Shown: positions 26,086 through 35,318, numbered from the stretch's first letter. The stretch: 38,938 bases of DNA from Halomonas sp. (GCA_020201075.1 JAIVHL010000129.1:1-38938), one strand, 5' to 3'. Numbers and translations: made by a program. Notes: generated by a model from the sequence alone, not told the origin.

Positions 26086-28900
26086 TCAAAGATTGAAGGC
26101 GTCTTCCACCAGCTGGCGCTGCTGTTCAATGTGGACGGACATATAGCCCGCGGCGGGTGCTGCAGAGGCCGGACGCCCGGCGAACTTGAGCGCTCCGCCC
26201 AGGTTGCTCTTAAGCATGTCGGCCACGGCCCGCAAATGATGCTGGCTCGAGTACCAGGCGCCCTGGTTGAGGGGCTCCTCCTGGCACCACGCGATGTCGG
26301 TGACATTGACATAGGCCTTGAGCGCCTCGAAAAGCTCCTCCTTGGGGAAGGGATAAAGCTGCTCTATGCGGACAATGGCGACGTCCTGACGGTCGTTCTC
26401 GTCACGCCAGCTGGCCAGGTCATAGTAGACCTTTCCGGCACACAGGATGATTCGCTCGACCTTGCTTGGGTCACGCTCACCCTTATCGGGCAGCACCATA
26501 TGGAAATGGCCGCTAGCAAGCTCGTCGAGGCTGGACGTCGCGTCCTTGTGACGCAGCAGGCTTTTTGGCGACATCACCACCAGAGGCTTTCTTACCTTAC
26601 GAACCACCTGGCGACGCAGCAGATGGAAGATCTGCGCCGGCGTGGTCGGCACACACACCTGCATGTTGTGCTCCGCGCACATCTGCAGGAAGCGCTCCAG
26701 GCGAGCCGAGGAATGCTCTGGACCCTGCCCCTCGTAACCGTGGGGCAAGAGCATGGTCAACCCGCACAGCCGACCCCACTTGGTCTCGCCGGAGGAGATG
26801 AACTGGTCGACCACCACCTGAGCGCCGTTGAAGAAATCACCAAACTGGGCCTCCCAGACCACCAGGTGGTTGGGCGCCGTGGTGGCAAAGCCATACTCGA
26901 ACGCCAGCACCGCTTCCTCGGAGAGATAGGAGTCGTGGATGGTGAAGCGAGGCTGGCCGTCGGACATGTGCTGTAGCGGCACATAAGCACCGCCGTCTGT
27001 CTGGTTGTGCACCACCGCATGGCGGTGAGAGAAAGTACCCCGGCCCACGTCCTGGCCGGTGATGCGCACCGGGTGGCCGTCATCAAGCAGAGTGGCGTAT
27101 GCCAGGGTCTCGGCGAAGCCCCAGTTGAGTGCCATACCGCCAGCCTGCATCTTGCGGCGGTCAGCATAAATCTTGGCGACCTGACGCTGCACCTCAATCC
27201 CATCCGGGACGTCGCACATCCTGGCAGCCAGGCGCTGAAGACGTTTCATCTCGACGGCAGTGTCGGCATGGCCGGTCCACTCATGACCCAGATAGGGCTT
27301 CCAATCGACAAACAGTGAGGTGTTGGGCTCCTGAACGAGAGCGTTAGCCACGTGATTGCCGGCCATCAAGTCCTCGCGATAGGTCTCGATCATCGCCTTG
27401 GCGTCTTCCTCGGAGAGCACGCCCTGCTCTACCAGCCGCGCCGCATAGATCTCGCGAGCGGTCTTCTGCTCGCGAATCTTGCGATACATCATCGGCTGGG
27501 TGCCGCTGGGCTCATCGGCTTCGTTGTGGCCGCGACGGCGGTAGCAGACCAGATCAATCACCACGTCCTTCTTGAACTGCTGACGGTAATCGAGCGCCAC
27601 CTGGGTAACGTGCAATACCGCATCGGGGTCGTCGCCGTTGACGTGGAAGATCGGCGCCTGAACCATCTTGGCGATGTCGGTGCAGTACTCGGTGGAGCGA
27701 GTATCAAGCGGATGGGAAGTGGTAAAGCCGACCTGGTTGTTGATCACGATGTGAATCGTGCCACCGGTCTTGTAGGCGCGGGTCTGGGACATCTGAAACG
27801 TCTCCATGACCACGCCCTGACCGGCGAAGGCCGCGTCGCCATGAACGTTGATCGGCAACACCTTGCTGCCATCACTGTCGTCGCGACGATCCTGGCGAGC
27901 ACGCACCGAGCCCTCGACCACCGGAGAGACGATCTCCAGGTGGGAGGGATTGAAAGCCGCCCGGACTCATGACGTTTGAACTGAAGCCTTGATGGTACTT
28001 GACGTCGCCGGAGCCATGTTCAATGACCTTCTTGCCATCAAACTCCTCGATGAGCTCGCCGGGATTCTTGCCGAGAATGTTGACCAGCAGATTGAGACGG
28101 CCACGGTGGGCCATGCCGATCACCATCTCCTTGATGCCGTAGCCACCGCCGCGCTGGATTAGCTCGTCCATCATGGGGATGAACGTCTCGCCGCCCTCCA
28201 GACCGAAGCGTTTGGTACCCGGATACTTGGACGCCAGGTAGTTCTCCAGACCCTCGGCGGCGGTCAGCCGTTCGAACACGTGCTTACGCACTTCATTGCT
28301 GAACTTGGGCGCGCTGCGCACCGATTCGAAGCGCTGCTGCAGCCAGCGCTTTTCCTCGGTGTCGACGATATGCATGATCTCGCAGCCAATGGAGCGGCAG
28401 TAGGTCTGCTCCAGCGCCTCGACGATCTCCTTGAGCGGGGCGCGATCCAGACCCAAGAAGAAAGAACCGGTCTGGAACTCGGTATCCATGTCGCTCTTGG
28501 AGAGCTGATGGAAGGATAGGTCGAGATCGGGAACCGGCGTCGGGCTGCGCAGCCCGAGCGGGTCGATGTTGGCCTTTTGGTGCCCGCGGAAGCGGTAGGC
28601 GTTGATCAGCTGGAGAACCTTGACCTGCTTCTTACCCTCTTCACCGCCAGAGACGGTAGGCGCCATGGCGGTCCGGCGGGTCTGGCCCAGCTGGTAGAAC
28701 TGTTCGCGGATCGGGGAAAGCGGTACGTCTTGTGAGGCGCTGCCTTCAGGGGCCGGCAACTGATCGAAGTAGCTTCGCCACTCATCCGGAACAGCCGCGG
28801 GATCGTCGAGGTACTGCTCGTAGAGCGCTTCCACATAGTGGGCATTGCCGCCACTGACGTGGGAGGAGCGCCACATCAACTCCATTATGCCTTGTTGCAT
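26086..28900 (-). pseudogene. sucA: 2-oxoglutarate dehydrogenase E1, frameshifted by a ~20-bp deletion
   Basis: E1 decarboxylates 2-oxoglutarate using thiamine diphosphate. The N-terminal frame starts at ATG 28900 (MQQGIMELMWRSSHVSGGNA) and contains RGHQKANIDPLGL and GMAHRGRLNLLVNILGK. It loses homology after GSGDVKYHQGFSSNVMSPGG at about 27956. The second frame resumes with the expected FNPSHLEIVSPVVEGSVRAR and continues through NVHGDAAFAGQGVV and the C-terminal GPEHSSARLERFLQ to the family-typical end. Only the roughly seven residues between GG and FNPSH (LVHLALA in E. coli) are missing, with one base left over. That implies a deletion of about 20 bp, and the result is a truncated product. 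Everything else is full length and conserved. Confidence 0.9.
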
Positions 28901-29040
28901 TTCTCGGTCACCCTGCACTGATGGGGTGGTATCGGCGCCACCCCACGCGGGGCGCGGCGACATCGGTAGTGCCCTGCCGGTGGGGCCTGTCTCATTCCGG
29001 CGCTAGCGGCCATCGGCCGAAAGCCTTGAATGTCATGGTC
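28901..29040. promoter_or_regulatory. sucA upstream region
   Basis: Between the sdh terminator and sucA there is no gene. The sequence is GC-rich with short inverted repeats (CCCCACGCGGGG near 28941-28952). I cannot identify a confident -35/-10 pair. If the hairpin at 29041-29066 terminates sdh transcription, a suc promoter must lie here. Confidence 0.35.
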
Positions 29041-29066
29041 AAAAGCCGGTGCCTTGGGCACCGGCT
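29041..29066 (-). terminator. Terminator between sdhB and sucA
   Basis: A 10-bp perfect stem AGCCGGTGCC with a 3-base loop is followed on the minus strand by TTTTGACC, about 95 bases past the sdhB stop. It separates sdhCDAB from sucAB-lpd-sucCD, possibly allowing read-through. Confidence 0.8.
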
Positions 29067-29162
29067 CCTGACGCTACTGTGCCACTTTTCGACTGCGACA
29101 CATCGTCACAGCCGAAGACATGGAACTATGATAACAAGCCCCGGGCCATGTTTTAAGTAGCA

Positions 29163-29873
29163 TTAAGTGGCATTGGCCATCAGCATATCGCGGATTTTGC
29201 CAATCGCACGAGTGGGGTTGAGCCCCTTCGGGCAGACCGCCACGCAGTTCATGATGCCGCGGCAGCGAAACACCGAGAACGGGTCTTCCAGCTCAGCCAG
29301 GCGCGATTCGGTCGCGGTGTCGCGGGAGTCAGCCAGGAAGCGGTAAGACTGCAACAAGCCGGCCGGGCCCACGAACTTGTCCGGATTCCACCAGAACGAC
29401 GGGCAGGAAGTCGAACAGCAAGCACACAGGATGCATTCATAGAGGCCGTCGAGCTTGTCGCGCTCCTCCGGTGACTGCAGGCGCTCGATAGCGGGAGCCG
29501 GGGTATCGTTCTGCAGGAAGGGCTGAATGCGCTCGTACTGCTTGTAGAACAGCCCCATGTCAACCACCAGGTCACGGATGACCGGCAGGCCCGGCAGCGG
29601 ACGCAACACCAGTTTATTGCCCTTGATCACCTCGGAGAGAGGGGTGATGCAGGCCAGACCGTTCTTGCCGTTCATGTTCATACCGTCGGAACCGCAAACG
29701 CCTTCACGGCAGCTGCGACGGTAGGCCAGGCCGTTATCGTCTTCCTTCATCATGTGAAGGACGTCCAAAACCATGACGTCACGGCCTTGAGTGTCGACCT
29801 GAAACTCCTGCATGTAGGGCGCGGAGTCGGTCTCCGGATTATAGCGGTAAATGGATACCTGAAGCGTGGACAT
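29163..29873 (-). CDS. sdhB: Succinate dehydrogenase, iron-sulfur subunit
   Basis: A 236-residue complex II subunit that carries electrons from FAD to quinone through three Fe-S clusters. The [2Fe-2S] ligands lie in RRSCREGVCGSDGMNMNGKNGLAC. The [4Fe-4S] motif is CILCACCSTSCPSFWWN, and the [3Fe-4S] cysteines are in CRGIMNCVAVCPKGLNP. All cluster ligands are present and the length is normal. AAGGTGAG precedes ATG 29873. It follows sdhA by 25 bases in the minus-strand operon. Confidence 0.97.
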   Translation of the reverse strand: MSTLQVSIYRYNPETDSAPYMQEFQVDTQGRDVMVLDVLHMMKEDDNGLAYRRSCREGVCGSDGMNMNGKNGLACITPLSEVIKGNKLVLRPLPGLPVIRDLVVDMGLFYKQYERIQPFLQNDTPAPAIERLQSPEERDKLDGLYECILCACCSTSCPSFWWNPDKFVGPAGLLQSYRFLADSRDTATESRLAELEDPFSVFRCRGIMNCVAVCPKGLNPTRAIGKIRDMLMANAT

Positions 29874-29898
29874 CGTGACTCACCTTGTAGTTGCTGAG

Positions 29899-31671
29899 TT
29901 AGTAGGTGCGTACTTTCGGCTCGAAGGTGTCGACAGTCTTGGGCGTGAAGTTGACGTCGCGCTTGGCAAGCCGCTTGTCGGCCGGAAAATAGAGCGAGTG
30001 CTTCAGCCAGTTGACGTCGTCACGGTCCGGATAGTCATAGCGGGAATGCGCCCCACGGCTCTCCTTGCGCTCCAGGGCCGAAATGGCGGTGGCTTCTGCC
30101 ACTTCCATCAGGTTATCCAGCTCCAAGGCTTCGACGCGCGCTGTGTTGAAGGCGTTGGTCTTGTCCGGCAGGTAGGCGTTGGCGATACGCTCGCGCAGTT
30201 CGGCCAGCTGCCCGACGCCCTTCTGCATGTTCTCTTCTTCGCGGAACACACCGAACGAGTTCTGCATGATGCTCTGCAGGGCACGCTTGAGTTCAGGCAC
30301 CGTCTCGCCGCCTTCAGACTCATTCCAGCGGTTCATCCGCTTCATGGCTGATTCGATATCAGACTCAGAGGCGTCGAGATACTCGATGCCTTCGTTGAGC
30401 GCACCCTCAATGAACATACCGGCCGCACGGCCGAACACCACCAGATCGAGCAGAGAGTTGCCACCAAGACGATTAGCACCGTGGACCGAGACGCAAGCCG
30501 CTTCACCACAGGCAAACAGGCCATTAACGATCTGGTCGTTCCCGTCAGCGTCCTGCATGATCGCCTGGCCGTGCACGTTGGTCGGAATCCCGCCCATCAT
30601 ATAGTGACAGGTCGGCACCACCGGGATGGGCTCTTTGGCCGGATCGACGTGGGCAAAGGTCTTGGAGAGCTCGACGATACCGGGAAGGCGCTTGCCGAGA
30701 ACTTCCTCGCCAAGATGGTCAAGCTTCAAGAAGACGTGATCACCGTTCTCGCCGCAGCCGCGACCTTCGAGAATTTCCATGACCATCGAGCGGGCCACCA
30801 CGTCGCGGCCTGCCAGATCCTTGGCGTTGGGCGCGTAACGCTCCATAAAGCGCTCGCCGTCCTTGTTCACCAGGTACCCCCCCTCACCGCGGCAACCCTC
30901 GGTCACCAGGGTGCCCGCACCGTAGATGCCGGTCGGGTGGAACTGCCACATCTCCATGTCCTGCATCGGGAAGCCGGCGCGAAGCGCCATGCCGATGCCG
31001 TCGCCGGTGTTGATCAGCGCATTGGTGGTGGAAGCGTAGATGCGACCGGCACCGCCGGTGGCCAGCACAGTAGCCTTGGACTTGACGTGCACGATCTCGC
31101 CGGTCTCGATATCCATGGCGATACAGCCCACCACGTCGCCGTTGGCGTTCTTGACCAGATCAACCGCATACCACTCGTTGAGGAAGGTGGTGTCGTTCTT
31201 CAAGTTGTTCTGATAAAGGGTGTGGAGCAAGGCGTGACCGGTACGATCCGCCGCGGCACAGGTACGAGACGCCTGGCCGCCGGCGCCGAAGTCCTTGGAC
31301 TGGCCGCCAAACGGGCGTTGATAAATGCGGCCGTTGTCGAAGCGGGAGAACGGCAGGCCCATGTGCTCGAGCTCAAACACCGCCTTGGGGCCTTCAGAAC
31401 ACATGTACTCGGCAGCATCTTGGTCGGCGATATAATCGCCGCCCTTGACGGTGTCGTACATGTGCCAGCGCCAGTCATCGTCGGGATCGGCGGACGCAAT
31501 GGCACAGGTGATGCCGCCCTGAGCAGAGACGGTATGAGAGCGTGTGGGGAAAACTTTGGACAGTACGGCGGTCTTCTTGCCGGACTTGGCCAGCTCGAGG
31601 GCGGCTCGGAGGCCGGCACCGCCGCCGCCGATAATAATGGCGTCGAAGGAAAGGCTACGCAGGTTGGACAT
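29899..31671 (-). CDS. sdhA: Succinate dehydrogenase, flavoprotein subunit
   Basis: A 590-residue FAD subunit that oxidises succinate to fumarate. It shows the FAD fold [16 protein letters not shown] and the covalent-FAD histidine in [11 protein letters not shown]. Substrate-site motifs are [21 protein letters not shown] and [23 protein letters not shown], and the C-terminal [20 protein letters not shown] is typical. It is full length with no missing key residue. GGGGAG for its ribosome site lies inside the last codons of the sdhD remnant, three bases upstream. Confidence 0.97.
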   Translation of the reverse strand: MSNLRSLSFDAIIIGGGGAGLRAALELAKSGKKTAVLSKVFPTRSHTVSAQGGITCAIASADPDDDWRWHMYDTVKGGDYIADQDAAEYMCSEGPKAVFELEHMGLPFSRFDNGRIYQRPFGGQSKDFGAGGQASRTCAAADRTGHALLHTLYQNNLKNDTTFLNEWYAVDLVKNANGDVVGCIAMDIETGEIVHVKSKATVLATGGAGRIYASTTNALINTGDGIGMALRAGFPMQDMEMWQFHPTGIYGAGTLVTEGCRGEGGYLVNKDGERFMERYAPNAKDLAGRDVVARSMVMEILEGRGCGENGDHVFLKLDHLGEEVLGKRLPGIVELSKTFAHVDPAKEPIPVVPTCHYMMGGIPTNVHGQAIMQDADGNDQIVNGLFACGEAACVSVHGANRLGGNSLLDLVVFGRAAGMFIEGALNEGIEYLDASESDIESAMKRMNRWNESEGGETVPELKRALQSIMQNSFGVFREEENMQKGVGQLAELRERIANAYLPDKTNAFNTARVEALELDNLMEVAEATAISALERKESRGAHSRYDYPDRDDVNWLKHSLYFPADKRLAKRDVNFTPKTVDTFEPKVRTY

Positions 31672-31674
31672 GTA

Positions 31675-31884
31675 TCAAGCTCCCCACAGAATCTGAATGC
31701 CCCAGACCAGGAATACAAAGATGGCTAGGATGATGGCGGCTTGGGCGCCGACGCGAATGCCTGTCGGCTTGATATAGTCGGTGGTCACGGTCCACAGGCC
31801 AACCCAGGCGTGGGCGGACAGCGACACGAAGGCCAGCAGCGAAAAGATTCGCATCCAGGTCTGTGCGAACAGGCCATTCCAGGT
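31675..31884 (-). pseudogene. sdhD: Succinate dehydrogenase membrane anchor SdhD, N-terminal half missing
   Basis: In the frame ending at TGA 31675-31677 the sequence reads TWNGLFAQTWMRIFSLLAFV, then SLSAHAWVGLWTVTTDYIKP and IFVFLVWGIQILWGA. This is the C-terminal ~69 residues of SdhD, including helices II and III and the conserved Asp-Tyr near the quinone site. There is no start codon and no helix I. Upstream it runs out of frame directly into the end of sdhC. Normal SdhD is about 115-120 residues, so about 50 residues plus the sdhC-sdhD junction are absent. The track shows this only as the out-of-frame tail of a 156-aa ORF. Confidence 0.87.
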
Positions 31885-32255
31885 ACCCAGACTCCCGCCA
31901 GAATGATCAGGACCGCACTTACCACCACGGTGATCTGTGCTTTCTTGTGGCCGCCCTCGAGGGTCACACCGATATCCATATCCATTACCAGGTGCTTGAT
32001 GCCAGCCACGAAGTGATAGGAAAGCGCCGACAGCAGGCCCCAGGCGATCAGTTTGACCAGAAAGTTGTTGGCCAGCACGTCGCTGACGGCGGCGAAGCCC
32101 GCTGGAGATGACAGCGACTTACTGAGGGCCCAGAAGGCAAAAATCAGGCCGACAAACAGGATCACACCGGTGATGCGGTGAGCGATGGAGGTCAGGGCGG
32201 GAAGTGGAAACTGTATCGTGGACAGATCCAGATTTACGGGTCGTTTGCTATTCAC
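31884..32255 (-). CDS. sdhC: Succinate dehydrogenase cytochrome b556 subunit, 3' end joined to sdhD
   Basis: SdhC anchors complex II and binds heme b and quinone. It starts at GTG 32255 (first residues MNSKRPVNLDLS). The quinone-site motif ALTSIAHRITGVILF and the heme-ligand region LSYHFVAGIKHLVMD are present, and three hydrophobic helices are intact up to VVVSAVLIILAGVWV. About 124 of the expected ~125-129 residues remain. The reading frame then enters sdhD sequence in the wrong frame and adds about 32 unrelated residues (PGMACSHRPG...) before stopping at 31785. The natural stop codon is lost. It is the first gene of the sdh operon. Confidence 0.88.
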
Positions 32256-32530
32256 GGCTCTCTACACACTCTCTATGGCCCACTTGACAACAGGACGGGC
32301 AAGGCCCGAGCGGGCGGTGGTTTCGGGAAGTAGCGGCGCTTGCCGTGATGCCGGACAAGACCGCCTGTTCCTGCCAGTCGCGCGGGATGGATTATAGGGA
32401 CATGGCCTGGCCATGACAAATGAAGCGGTGGCCAACTAGACCATGGTGCAAAGGCCCCCGCTTCTCCAACCGCGCTATCCCCGAGCGACTTGTTTGCTCG
32501 TTTGCTCAAGGATGGTGCACAGCGTCAATT

Positions 32531-32557
32531 ATTATACAACACTTCTACCATGCGCAA
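32531..32557 (-). promoter_or_regulatory. Candidate sdhC promoter
   Basis: On the minus strand a perfect -10 hexamer TATAAT (32536-32531) is preceded by TTGCGC (32557-32552) with a short 15-base spacer. It would give a leader of about 270 bases before sdhC. The -10 is convincing, the -35 is not. Confidence 0.45.
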
Positions 32558-32591
32558 GGTGCTGCACAGCATGCGGGTCGCCATGGGCTAA

Positions 32592-32619
32592 TTGACAAAC
32601 GCTGGAACGCTTCTATAGT
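32592..32619 (+). promoter_or_regulatory. Sigma-70 promoter of gltA
   Basis: A perfect -35 TTGACA (32592-32597) and a -10 TATAGT (32614-32619) are separated by 16 bases, about 85 bases upstream of the gltA start. It lies in the 451-bp divergent gltA/sdhC region, which otherwise holds no gene. Confidence 0.75.
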
Positions 32620-32706
32620 GGGCGAACATTTTCGCCGGAAATCGCTGGGAACTCGCCAGTGAAATAACGACTTATCGCCCTTACACGAACTCGAGAGGAG
32701 GCCTCC

Positions 32707-33993
32707 ATGGCTGACAGGAAAGCGACGCTGACGGTAGACGGTCTGGACAAGACGATCGAACTGCCTGTCTATTCGGGCACCCTGGGGCCGGACGTCGTCG
32801 ACGTGCGCGGGCTGGGCGCCGAAGGCCTGTTCACCTACGACCCCGGCTTCATGGCCACCTCCTCGTGCCAGTCAGCCATCACTTACATCGATGGCGGCGA
32901 GGGCGTATTGCTTCATCGGGGCTACCCGATCGACCAGTTGGCCAAGGAGTCCAACTTCGTCGAGATGTGCTATTTGCTCCTGTTCGGCGAGTTGCCGGAC
33001 GACAAGCAGTACGCCGATTTCGAATCGCGGGTCCGCAACCACACCATGGTCCATGACCAGATCAACAACTTCTTCAAGGGCTTCCGCCGCGACGCCCATC
33101 CGATGTCGATCCTGTGTGGTGTTGTAGGTGGCCTAGCCGCCTTCTACCACGATCACATGGACACCAACATCGAAGAAGATCGCATCATCAGCGCGATCCG
33201 CCTGATCGCCAAGATGCCGACCATCGCTGCGATGTCCCACAAGTACAACGTAGGCCAGCCCTTCAACTATCCTCGCAACAACCTGAGCTATGCAGAGAAC
33301 TTCCTCTACATGATGTTCAGCAACCCTTGCGAGGACTACGTGATCAACCCGGTCTACGCCAAGGCCATGGATCGCATCTTCATGCTTCACGCGGACCACG
33401 AGCAGAATGCCTCCACCTCGACGGTTCGACTGGCGGGCTCCACTGGCGCCAACCCCTTTGCATGTATCAGCGCCGGCATTGCGGCTCTCTGGGGCCCGGC
33501 CCACGGTGGCGCCAACGAAGCGGTGCTGAAAATGCTCGACGAGATCGGTGACGACTCCGAAGAAAATATTCAGCGCTTCATCGACAGGGCCAAGGACAAG
33601 GATGACCCCTTCAAGCTGATGGGCTTTGGCCACCGCGTCTATCGTAACTTCGATCCGCGCGCCAAGGTAATGAAGGAAAGCTGTGACGAAGTGCTGGCAG
33701 AACTGGGTATGGCCGACGACCCTCAGCTCAAGATCGCCAAGCGCCTGGAGCAGATCGCCCTTGAGGATGAGTTCTTCATCGAGCGCAAGCTCTATCCCAA
33801 TGTCGACTTCTATTCCGGCATCATCCTCAAGGCCATGGGCATCCCAACCAACATGTTCACCGTGATCTTTGCCGTGTCCCGCACCATCGGCTGGATCTCG
33901 CACTGGAACGAGATGCTCAGCGACAGCTACAAGATTGGCCGTCCCCGTCAGCTATATACCGGGCATACCCAGCGTAGTTATCCGGCCAAGTAA
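32707..33993 (+). CDS. gltA: Citrate synthase, type II
   Basis: A 428-residue citrate synthase that condenses oxaloacetate and acetyl-CoA to citrate, entering the TCA cycle. It starts [12 protein letters not shown] behind GAGAGGAGG. Catalytic residues are visible: [17 protein letters not shown] (first catalytic histidine), [11 protein letters not shown] (second histidine) and [17 protein letters not shown], where the catalytic aspartate region follows. The length and N-terminal domain are those of the hexameric, NADH-inhibited gram-negative type. It diverges from sdhCDAB, as in Pseudomonas and E. coli, and has its own terminator. Confidence 0.97.
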   Translation: MADRKATLTVDGLDKTIELPVYSGTLGPDVVDVRGLGAEGLFTYDPGFMATSSCQSAITYIDGGEGVLLHRGYPIDQLAKESNFVEMCYLLLFGELPDDKQYADFESRVRNHTMVHDQINNFFKGFRRDAHPMSILCGVVGGLAAFYHDHMDTNIEEDRIISAIRLIAKMPTIAAMSHKYNVGQPFNYPRNNLSYAENFLYMMFSNPCEDYVINPVYAKAMDRIFMLHADHEQNASTSTVRLAGSTGANPFACISAGIAALWGPAHGGANEAVLKMLDEIGDDSEENIQRFIDRAKDKDDPFKLMGFGHRVYRNFDPRAKVMKESCDEVLAELGMADDPQLKIAKRLEQIALEDEFFIERKLYPNVDFYSGIILKAMGIPTNMFTVIFAVSRTIGWISHWNEMLSDSYKIGRPRQLYTGHTQRSYPAK

Positions 33994-34017
33994 TTCGGTC
34001 AAGGCGGCTTGGGCCGC

Positions 34018-34047
34018 ATGCGCTACCCTTCAATGCGCTACCTTTCA
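34018..34047. repeat. Tandem 15-bp duplication after gltA
   Basis: ATGCGCTACCCTTCA is followed directly by ATGCGCTACCTTTCA, differing at one base. It lies in the 3' untranslated region immediately before the gltA terminator hairpin. Confidence 0.85.
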
Positions 34048-34070
34048 GAAAGCCGCCTTCGGGCGGTTTT
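34048..34070 (+). terminator. Terminator of gltA
   Basis: GAAAGCCGCC-TTCG-GGCGGTTTTC forms a short GC-rich stem closed by a TTCG-type loop and followed by TTTT, about 55 bases past the gltA stop. Confidence 0.8.
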
Positions 34071-34114
34071 CTGCGTCATGATCTCCTCCACCCCAACCAG
34101 AGTGAGCAGTCAGC

Positions 34115-34882
34115 ATGAGCAAAAGCATTTCGACAGTCGCCTTTATCGGCCTTGGCGTGATGGGCTATCCCATGGCCGGTCACCTGGCCCGCGCCGGCCT
34201 CACCGTTCGCGTCTTCAATCGTACCGCCGCCAAAGCCAAGGAGTGGGCCGACGAGCACGGCGGCAGCCACCATCCCACGCCTCGGGAGGCCGCCAAAGGG
34301 GCCGATCTGGTCCTGATTTGCGTGGGCAATGACGACGACGTTCGTCAGGTCACCAGCGACGACGACGGAGCGCTACACGGGATGACCGAGGGTAGCCTGC
34401 TGGTAGACCACACTACGGCATCGGCGGATCTCGCCCTGGAACTCGACGCCGCCTGCCGCGAACGCGGCATTGGCTTTATTGATGCACCGGTCTCCGGTGG
34501 CCAACAGGGTGCGGAAAACGGCGCCCTGACCGTCATGTGCGGCGGCAGCGAGGCCGACTTCGCCCGCGCCGAGACCACCCTCGAGCACTTCGCCAAGGCG
34601 GTGACCCTGATGGGTCCCGCCGGCAGCGGCCAGCTGACCAAGATGGTCAACCAGATCTGTATCGCCGGACTGGTCCAGGGCCTGGCCGAGGGCCTGCACT
34701 TCGCCGAGCAGGCCGGGCTCGATCAGCAGCGCGTGTGCCTGGAGCAGGCTCGTCGCCTTCAGGCCCGCCTGCCAGTCACCGCGCTGGTGGATCAGTTCTA
34801 CGCCGACGTCCAGGTGATGGGCGGAGGACGCTGGGACACCTCATCGCTGCTGCGTCGACTGCGCGCCGTGGGCCACCTCTGA
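34115..34882 (+). CDS. GarR/GlxR-like NAD-dependent beta-hydroxyacid dehydrogenase, internally shortened
   Basis: Related to tartronate-semialdehyde reductase and 3-hydroxyisobutyrate dehydrogenase. The Rossmann start VAFIGLGVMGYPMAGHLARAG, the substrate motif FIDAPVSGGQQGAENGAL and the catalytic-lysine region GSGQLTKMVNQICIAG are all present. The family is normally ~285-300 residues, but this protein has 255. After GLHFAEQAGLDQQRVC the sequence jumps straight to LEQARRLQARLPVTALVDQF. The block with the usual SWQMxNR...GFAVDWMRKDL helices (~35-45 residues) is missing in frame. The deleted part belongs to the all-helical C-terminal domain that lines the active site and the dimer interface, so activity is doubtful. 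Its ribosome site is weak. Confidence 0.8.
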   Translation: MSKSISTVAFIGLGVMGYPMAGHLARAGLTVRVFNRTAAKAKEWADEHGGSHHPTPREAAKGADLVLICVGNDDDVRQVTSDDDGALHGMTEGSLLVDHTTASADLALELDAACRERGIGFIDAPVSGGQQGAENGALTVMCGGSEADFARAETTLEHFAKAVTLMGPAGSGQLTKMVNQICIAGLVQGLAEGLHFAEQAGLDQQRVCLEQARRLQARLPVTALVDQFYADVQVMGGGRWDTSSLLRRLRAVGHL

Positions 34883-34888
34883 GCAAAA

Positions 34889-34948
34889 GGGCGACGCCCG
34901 GGCGCCGCCCTCCTATCTTCCTCGGCAGCCTGTACCGGCTGCCGTTTT
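34889..34948 (+). terminator. Double hairpin/terminator after the GarR-like gene
   Basis: A GC-rich imperfect hairpin, GGGCGACGCC/GGGCGCCGCCC (34889-34910), is followed by a clear terminator, CGGCAGCC-TGTACC-GGCTGCCG-TTTT (34923-34948). Confidence 0.85.
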
Positions 34949-35288
34949 CAGGTTGACAAACCTCATGCTGTGGACTTCACGCAGCCCCGATTCGTTGTCC
35001 ACACAATCTGTGGATAAACCTGTTCACAACCACTCGAAAAAGCCGTCAAATCGCCATGAACCGGGGCTTGGGCTTAGATTGATCAATTTTTAACCTTGCC
35101 TAAGCTACTGATTTAAATAGACTTTATGAAAAAGCCTGTGATCACGGGCAATTGCAGCTTTCCTGTGCACAGACAGCCGGGCAGAACCCCGCCTAGTGGA
35201 CAAGTCAAGCAAAATTCACCCTGAAAAAGGGATCATAAGGAGATAAAACTGCGAGAGATAGCCACGCTGGCGGTTGACGCCAGGCGAT
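34949..35288. other. ~340-bp non-coding, AT-richer stretch
   Basis: No gene of credible composition is present; the longest start-to-stop frame I see (from ATG 35126, 32 codons) has no support. The stretch is richer in A/T than its neighbours (TTTTTAACC, GATTTAAATAGACTTTATGA). It holds three GATC sites and several DnaA-box-like words, listed separately. No tRNA or known small RNA is recognised. Confidence 0.6.
34995..35017. promoter_or_regulatory. Inverted pair of DnaA-box-like sites
   Basis: TTGTCCACA (34995-35003) and TGTGGATAA (35009-35017, complement TTATCCACA, a perfect consensus DnaA box) face each other across five bases. Weaker words nearby include TGTTCACAA (35021-35029), CTGTGCACA (35163-35171) and TGGACAA (35197-35203). 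Function as DnaA-binding sites is inference. Confidence 0.5.
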
Positions 35289-35318
35289 AAAAAAGGGCAC
35301 TCGAGAGAGTGCCCTTTT
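35289..35318 (-). terminator. Terminator of the tRNA-Ala/tRNA-Glu transcript
   Basis: A 12-bp perfect stem AAAAGGGCACTC/GAGTGCCCTTTT with a 4-base loop lies nine bases past the tRNA-Glu 3' end. On the minus strand it ends in TTTTTTATCG. Confidence 0.92.

Noticed and set aside
30481-31728. 415-aa plus-strand ORF opposite sdhA
   Set aside because: Antisense shadow of the intact sdhA gene.
31785-31883. The C-terminal ~32 residues of the 156-aa sdhC ORF as a novel SdhC extension
   Set aside because: The same bases in the neighbouring frame encode the conserved SdhD sequence TWNGLFAQTWM..., so the extension is out-of-frame sdhD, not a real domain.
34949-35288. Chromosomal replication origin
   Set aside because: DnaA-like boxes are present, but there is no dnaA, gidA/mnmG or other origin neighbour and too few strong boxes; a titration or regulatory site is a milder reading.
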